Of a DNA stretch of 64,000 nucleotides, positions 59,388 through 64,000 are shown in pieces (the first letter of the stretch is position 1; each line of letters begins with the position of its first letter). The stretch comes from Pohlia nutans. Lineage: Eukaryota; Streptophyta; Bryopsida; Bryales; Mniaceae. Below the pieces are notes generated by a model, which did not search any database, was not told the DNA's origin, and saw nothing but the letters and a program-made list of their open reading frames with translations. Both the position numbers and the translations under genes were made by a program. Location of the stretch: assembly GCA_022496805.1 (NCBI GenBank), contig CM040090.1:10410001-10474000 (forward strand). Reading direction: 5' to 3'.

Positions 59388-59559
59388 TGCTTCAAGGTCA
59401 TCAAGTTACTTTCATAAAATCTTCGTTTTATAAGTTGCCTTGGTGTAAGCTCCAGGAATGTTGTTGGGCTACTTCTTGTATGACATTCCTCTAAGTTAAA
59501 AATGGCCTTCAAATTAATGCTTGGCTAACATATTTTCTCTGGAACTGCTGGGCTTGCTC
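59388..59559 (-). mobile_element. PIF/Harbinger-like element, family P, truncated copy
   Basis: Reverse match to 43763-43935, ending CTGCTGGGCTTGCTC at 59559 with TTA following. The other end is missing where it meets the polypyrimidine repeat. Confidence 0.7.
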
Positions 59560-60001
59560 TTAGTTACCTTGGTCAAGAAGGCAACACACACTATTCTTTC
59601 CAGGCAAGCTACAGTATTAAGCTTTCACAACTCCTTTCACACTTTACCTGGGCTGCCCCACTTGCAGACATGACGTCGGCGACTTGGGTTCACCGTGTTT
59701 CCTGTAATGGAACCATCAGTCCACCATCACTATTTGTCTGTCACAGAAAACGAGTAAATTAAACCCATCCTTGAATTGTCTGTAACTTACTCCGAGTAGT
59801 TCTCCGCACAGTCAGTGAGGAACAGTCACTCACTCGTCTGAATGATGAACTCTCGTAATTAATTCCCATTTTACTGTTCACTATTCTCAAGCACCTAACC
59901 CTCACTCGTCGGCTCAATTGTCTGTAGAAAAGCCCACAGACACGGTTTCCCATATACCGGTACTCAAAATTTTAAAATATCCACACCTTGGGAGAAACAG
60001 G

Positions 60002-60009
60002 TATAAAAA
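60002..60009 (+). promoter_or_regulatory. Probable TATA box of the HMA-domain gene
   Basis: TATAAAAA lies about 130 bp upstream of the ATG at 60134, followed by pyrimidine-rich sequence that could hold the transcription start. No other element assigned. Confidence 0.5.
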
Positions 60010-60133
60010 ACCTTCTTCATTCTCGAACACTTCCAAAATTCCCAGTCTATCAATTTTTCGCCTAATTTAGCTTCTCAGTTGTTATCGAGCCAGTTTGATT
60101 CTCCAACGTACATCTCGAGGTTGGCTTGTGAAG

Positions 60134-61852
60134 ATGGATTCTGCATGGGTAAGCAATCATTCAAACGATTGCTGCTTTAGTTAGGGATTTGCACTTCTTG
60201 TAGTGACATGACTAGCTACCTAATATTGGAAGCCCATTCTTTGAAGACTTGGGGGACGAGGGTATGTATTGTGAATGATTCAATTCACCAGAAGGTAGCT
60301 AGAATGATTCTCTAAATTGCAGTTTAATTCGATTGTTACTCAATTTGTTGCGGCGTGGTATTCGATGCAGGTGTACTCCTGGAACTCGAATTATGTTCCA
60401 GAGTATATGAGCTATCAGCAGCCTGTCCAGAAATCGAAGGTTTGTGTTGAATGTTTACTTTCTGAATTTGGTTAGTATGATGCTGTTTTTAGGGTTTTAG
60501 TTTCATTGCTTACCTATTACCATGATGGTCAAAGTGTCGGTAGCTTTTGTCTTTGTAGAGTCCATACTGTAAGGATTCCTGACGTTGCAGAGTTTAGGCT
60601 TTAATATAAAAATAAATCCCATACATGTCCTTGCAGAAGCTGGAGGTGAAAGTGGTCATGTGTTGCAAGGGTTGTGTGGAGAAAGTGGAAGAAGCTGTCA
60701 CGGGAATGGCTGGTCAGTGTTCAAAGACTTTTACTGAAACATCCAATGCTGTACCCCCTGCTCACATATCTTATTGATAGTTACATAAAATACATCAATC
60801 AATCGACTTTTAATTATAATGCATAAGGTAGCGGACAGCCTGAAATCCCACGTCAGATCTTGAGAGGGTCCACGTCACCCTAAGCCAATCATAAGATTAC
60901 ACGTGGCACTTTTGGACGAAACCTAATCAAAACTGATGGTACCCTCGTCCCAAGTAGCGGCCTACTAGAAGTTGCTTTTAAAACTTTTAAAAAAGATACA
61001 AAATATACACCTAGGGAAAACATGTATGTTTTGGAAGTTGGCAATGACGGAGCTTCCAAAGTGGATTTTTTATAATTTTTAGATCAAGGGTTAGAAATAG
61101 ATTTGTGGAAGAAGATTGAATCGGAGTCTGCAGAAACAGAGTTTGGTTGAATCTATTAGACGTCGTGTTTCTCACCAAATTGGTTGCCTTGTACACACAA
61201 ATTGAGACCGTACGTGGAGTTATTTGAGTCCGAGACAGAGGCCATTGCAAACACTAGTAGGAAATGTGTCGTTTTTCACTTACTATAAATGGAAAAGGAA
61301 TGAAACCACGCCAAGCACATGGGCTGTGTCAGTGTTGGTGAGTGGTTTTGGTCACAAGAAGACAAAAAATATAAACATAACATTCAGCCAATATTCATTG
61401 TTTCCACAAAGTCGGGAATGAAAAACTACAGGTCTGCTACTAGTGAAAAGTGAGTCGGTGCAATTGCAGGTGTTGCAGGGTACAAAATAGATCGATGGAA
61501 CGATCGGGTCACCATCGAGGAAAGTCCGAGTGGGGGTCCAGACCACAAGAAGTTGAAGAAAAGACTGAAGAAAGCCACGCATGACAAGAAAGTGGAAATC
61601 CTGGAGTCCTCCTCCTCCTCATCATCATCATCTTCGGAGCCTGCAAGTTCCACCACCACCACGACAATTGTGCACCGAAATCCCTACACCGGGCACCACC
61701 TGGTTCCATGGCCAGCCTCCTCGTCTCCTTCCTTCATCACAAATCCTTTTTATCTCCACCACCCCGTTGGCTGTCCCAATTGCCGGGGCAATCCTGGTGC
61801 CGTCTGCGCTAATTGCGGGCGTTGTAGCGAGCTCGGTGCAATGTTCCCTTGA
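60134..61852 (+). CDS. Heavy-metal-associated (HMA) domain protein with Cys-rich C-terminus
   Basis: Probable metal-binding or metallochaperone-type protein of the plant HPP class. Four exons: 60134-60148 (only five codons, MDSAW), 60371-60439, 60637-60712 and 61470-61852; phases agree and give 180 aa. The HMA domain (about 29-70) starts KLEVKVVMCCKGCVEKVEEA, with the metal motif MxCxxC as MCCKGC, and ends WNDRVTIEE. A lysine-rich stretch, a run of ten Ser and a Thr run follow, then VGCPNCRGNPGAVCANCGRC near the end, which may be a second metal site. It ends ELGAMFP, so there is no CaaX prenylation box and it is not an isoprenylated HIPP. Intron 3 (60713-61469) carries a CACTA-like element, and another begins 13 bp after the stop codon. 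Metal specificity and partner unknown. Confidence 0.88.
61252..61445. mobile_element. CACTA-like miniature element, family L, copy 2
   Basis: Starts CACTAGTAGGAAATGTGTCG and ends GGTCTGCTACTAGTG, with AAA on both sides as a possible 3-bp duplication. It lies in intron 3 of the HMA-domain gene and ends 24 bp before the splice acceptor of exon 4. Confidence 0.87.
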
Positions 61853-61864
61853 CCTCATGAATTC

Positions 61865-62121
61865 CACTACTAGCTAAGGCGTCGCTTCTCACTCAGAACA
61901 ATGTCAGGGTTCATTATACACACTTGTCCTACGTGACGAATCGCACTCACCAAGTCTTGAGCGCTTGGGCAGTGACACCAAGTCTTGAGCGCCTGGGCAG
62001 TGACACCAAGTCTTGAGCTCCTGGGCAGTGACACCAAGTCTTGAGCGCCTAGGCAGTGAGTGCGAAGTGGCGCCATTTGACTCACCTACCGAGTGAAAAG
62101 CGATGCCTTCTCCTTGTAGTG
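61865..62121 (+). mobile_element. CACTA-like miniature element, family K, with internal minisatellite
   Basis: Starts CACTACTAGCTAAGGCGTCG and ends CTCCTTGTAGTG. It shares ACGTGACGAATCGCACTCAC and AAGTGGCGCCATTTGACTCA with the other K copies. It begins 13 bp after the stop codon of the HMA-domain gene. Confidence 0.82.
61950..62059 (+). repeat. 28-bp minisatellite, four units
   Basis: Four units of CCAAGTCTTGAGCGCCTGGG plus CAGTGACA, with one or two substitutions each, inside the K element. The two other K copies lack this array. Confidence 0.92.
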
Positions 62122-62337
62122 ATTTAGCCTTCCTTATTTACTTTGATCTCATATTTAAGATTTTTCTTTCAATAATAATTTTAGTTTCATTCTGAAAACA
62201 TTAGTTTTAGTTACATGATTGTACAGTAGCTGCAAAATAGTAGTTGGGACTGTAACTTAGATCAAGTGACTAAACTATAGAGTGTAAAGATCCTTCTTAA
62301 GAAGATTCTTGTAACATAAATTTGTAGAATGAGTTAT

Positions 62338-62501
62338 CACTGGAAGGAGAAGCGACGCTTCTGACTGCCGTTGGAGGTGCTCTTTAGTCGAAAAGGACAC
62401 AATAGACAAATTAAAGTGTTGCTTGTCAGTTGAGGAGGACACAACAGACAAATAAAAGCCAGATTCTCCGTCGGTCAGAAGCGTCGCATTTCCTACTAGT
62501 A
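62338..62501. mobile_element. CACTA-like miniature element
   Basis: Starts CACTGGAAGGAGAAGCGACG and ends GAAGCGTCGCATTTCCTACTAGT. The inverted repeat contains GCGACGCTTCTGAC and GTCAGAAGCGTCGC, a subterminal motif typical of CACTA transposons. Two inner copies of AGGACACAA and CAGACAAAT-like sequence. Confidence 0.75.
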
Positions 62502-63705
62502 TATGGTAAGCAGTGCTTGTTTGCTTGTTTCTTAACCCCTAAAGGACCGTAAGGCCCCCACGCGGCTTCTGGAATTAGAAAGAAAGGAAATTCGGGTTCT
62601 TGGGCTTTGAAATGTAAGATGAACAACAAAGAGACCCCGGCTCTTCATGAGAGCCAAATTTGTAGGTACTTCTTGATCAAAAATTCATGAGGTGTGCGAT
62701 TTTTGGTGATTTTTTTGAGTTGCACAGTGGGTATCTAGGCGTCACTTTAGACCCTCATATCTTCCTCCTCACACCTCCAAATTACTTGAATTTTTTTGTA
62801 CATGTTTGAAATGATGATTTCTTCTTACACTAAAAATTTCAGAATTTTTGAAGCACTTTTGAACAATCGATTGTGTACAAAATACTCCAAACAAGTTCCA
62901 TCAATCTTCTCAACGGTGGCATTTTCTCAATAATTGTGCGATTGTTTTAATCTTTTTTTCATAAAAAAGTTACGTAAGTCTTCTTTAGTTCTAACTGTGC
63001 CGATTGTCAAAATTACCCCGCACCAATGAGGAATTGAGCTTGCTACAAGCGAGGCTACAAGAGCTAGTTAAGAAAACAAGAGCTAAGTTCAACCCCCTTT
63101 TCACAAAAAGACAAATAGTTCTTTTTTTTCATTGTATTAAATTTGACAGGTAGACATTTTTTACATGTCATACAGAGGGCATGTTTTTTAACCATCTTTT
63201 GTTCAACAAGTAGGACATTTTATGTATCTCTCTTTTCTGCCAGATAAAAACATTTTTTAGCAAATGGAATGTGTGACAAACATTGACAGGTGGGAAAATG
63301 AACCATGAGTGGGTGCTATGAGGTTTTCAAAAAAAATTCATTGATACATGTTGGTTAGAGAAACTCGGGGAGAAACTCAATACAAAGGCACAAAAGAACT
63401 TAACAAAATGGTTCATTATGAAAGGGACTGAAAGATCCAATGTTACCTTCTACTTTTGATTTCAAGACTCATGTTTTTTGGAAGAAAAAATCACCGTGTG
63501 GCTAACTTGGTAATAAAATTGCAGAGTAGACAAGGTCTGCCATTCCCTTGTAAACATTTGCAATGAAGAGTATTTTGAAAGTGAGCATTGAATTGAATAA
63601 AAACCATATTTGCTATTCAAATGAGATGGGAAACATTCAAACAAGTGGGACTTCTTTGAGAGTTGAATCCTTCACATACTAGTAGTTTCTTTGCACAAAC
63701 ATTAA
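62502..63705. other. Intergenic, TTAA-element left end
   Basis: A left end TTAACCCCTAAAGGACC starts at 62533, but no matching right end was found in the window. Otherwise AT-rich with no gene. Confidence 0.45.
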
Positions 63706-64000
63706 CACGCAATTCGCTATTTACGCACTTGGCTATATAATCATGCACTTGGTTCCTGAGCGCATGATTTTATTTGTCAAACTTTTATTTAAAAAAAACC
63801 AACGATTATTGTCTTTCTTCAATCCCTTACATTGTAAACAAATAATTATTTTAATAAATGTTTATTCTCATCTTTATCTTTTCTTTTATCTTTTCTTTTT
63901 TATCTTGATTTCTTTCTCGTCTTCTTTCTTGTCTCCCTCTTGTCTTTCTTCTTGTCTTCCTTTTTGTCTTCGTTGTCTTTTTTTTTCTTCTACTTTTTCT
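63706..64000 (+). repeat. Polypyrimidine repeat family S, cut by the window end
   Basis: Begins CGCTATTTACGCACTTGG near 63715, closely matching 58916-59335 and passing into the same CTTTTCTTT and CTTGTCTTC pyrimidine tract. It continues past the end of the window. Confidence 0.75.

Noticed and set aside
1..64000. Possible tRNA, rRNA, CRISPR array or organelle-derived insert
   Set aside because: I looked for tRNA arm patterns, regularly spaced repeats and plastid gene segments and recognised none; this is a manual scan and could miss a diverged tRNA.

Overview
This window reads as nuclear DNA of a land plant. Seven spliced protein genes with GT-AG introns sit in AT-rich DNA packed with short inverted-repeat elements. 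Two genes point to plastids: a plant-type (class II) DAHP synthase with a transit-peptide-like N-terminus, and a small NifU-C-like protein. The locus at 26312-30987 (minus) is a delta-tubulin. That protein is tied to triplet microtubules of basal bodies and is lost from flowering plants, so I infer a plant with swimming sperm: bryophyte, lycophyte or fern, less likely cycad or Ginkgo. Compact genes and small introns favour a bryophyte or lycophyte. The species is not determined.

Layout: 1966-2998 (minus) proteasome maturation factor UMP1, first exon unresolved; 7290-9193 (plus) NifU-C-like plastid-type protein; 11424-12320 (minus) spliceosomal SmB, coding sequence unspliced; 21742-25219 (plus) purple acid phosphatase with an N-terminal membrane segment; 26312-30987 (minus) delta-tubulin; 46053-48115 (plus) DAHP synthase; 60134-61852 (plus) heavy-metal-associated (HMA) domain protein with a Cys-rich tail. 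The genes do not form a pathway and each appears to have its own promoter. The large gaps (12.8-20.3 kb, 31-44.8 kb, 48.5-59.7 kb) hold no gene I can support.

Much of the gap sequence is explained by non-autonomous DNA elements. The dominant group is a set of about eight sequence families, 240-810 bp long, all bounded by TTAA and starting CCCYTWAA. In several unrelated families one end carries a small palindrome starting about 17-19 nt inside the TTAA, and three pairs of elements sit head to tail sharing one TTAA. TTAA targets are typical of piggyBac or Kolobok transposons; no transposase is present here. Other groups are CACTA-like miniature elements (CACTA...TAGTG), PIF/Harbinger-like elements with 3-bp TNA target duplications, long foldbacks, polypyrimidine-rich repeats and several tandem duplications. 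Several of these lie in introns or untranslated regions of the genes.

All exon coordinates come from reading splice sites and family conservation by eye; no alignment or transcript was available.
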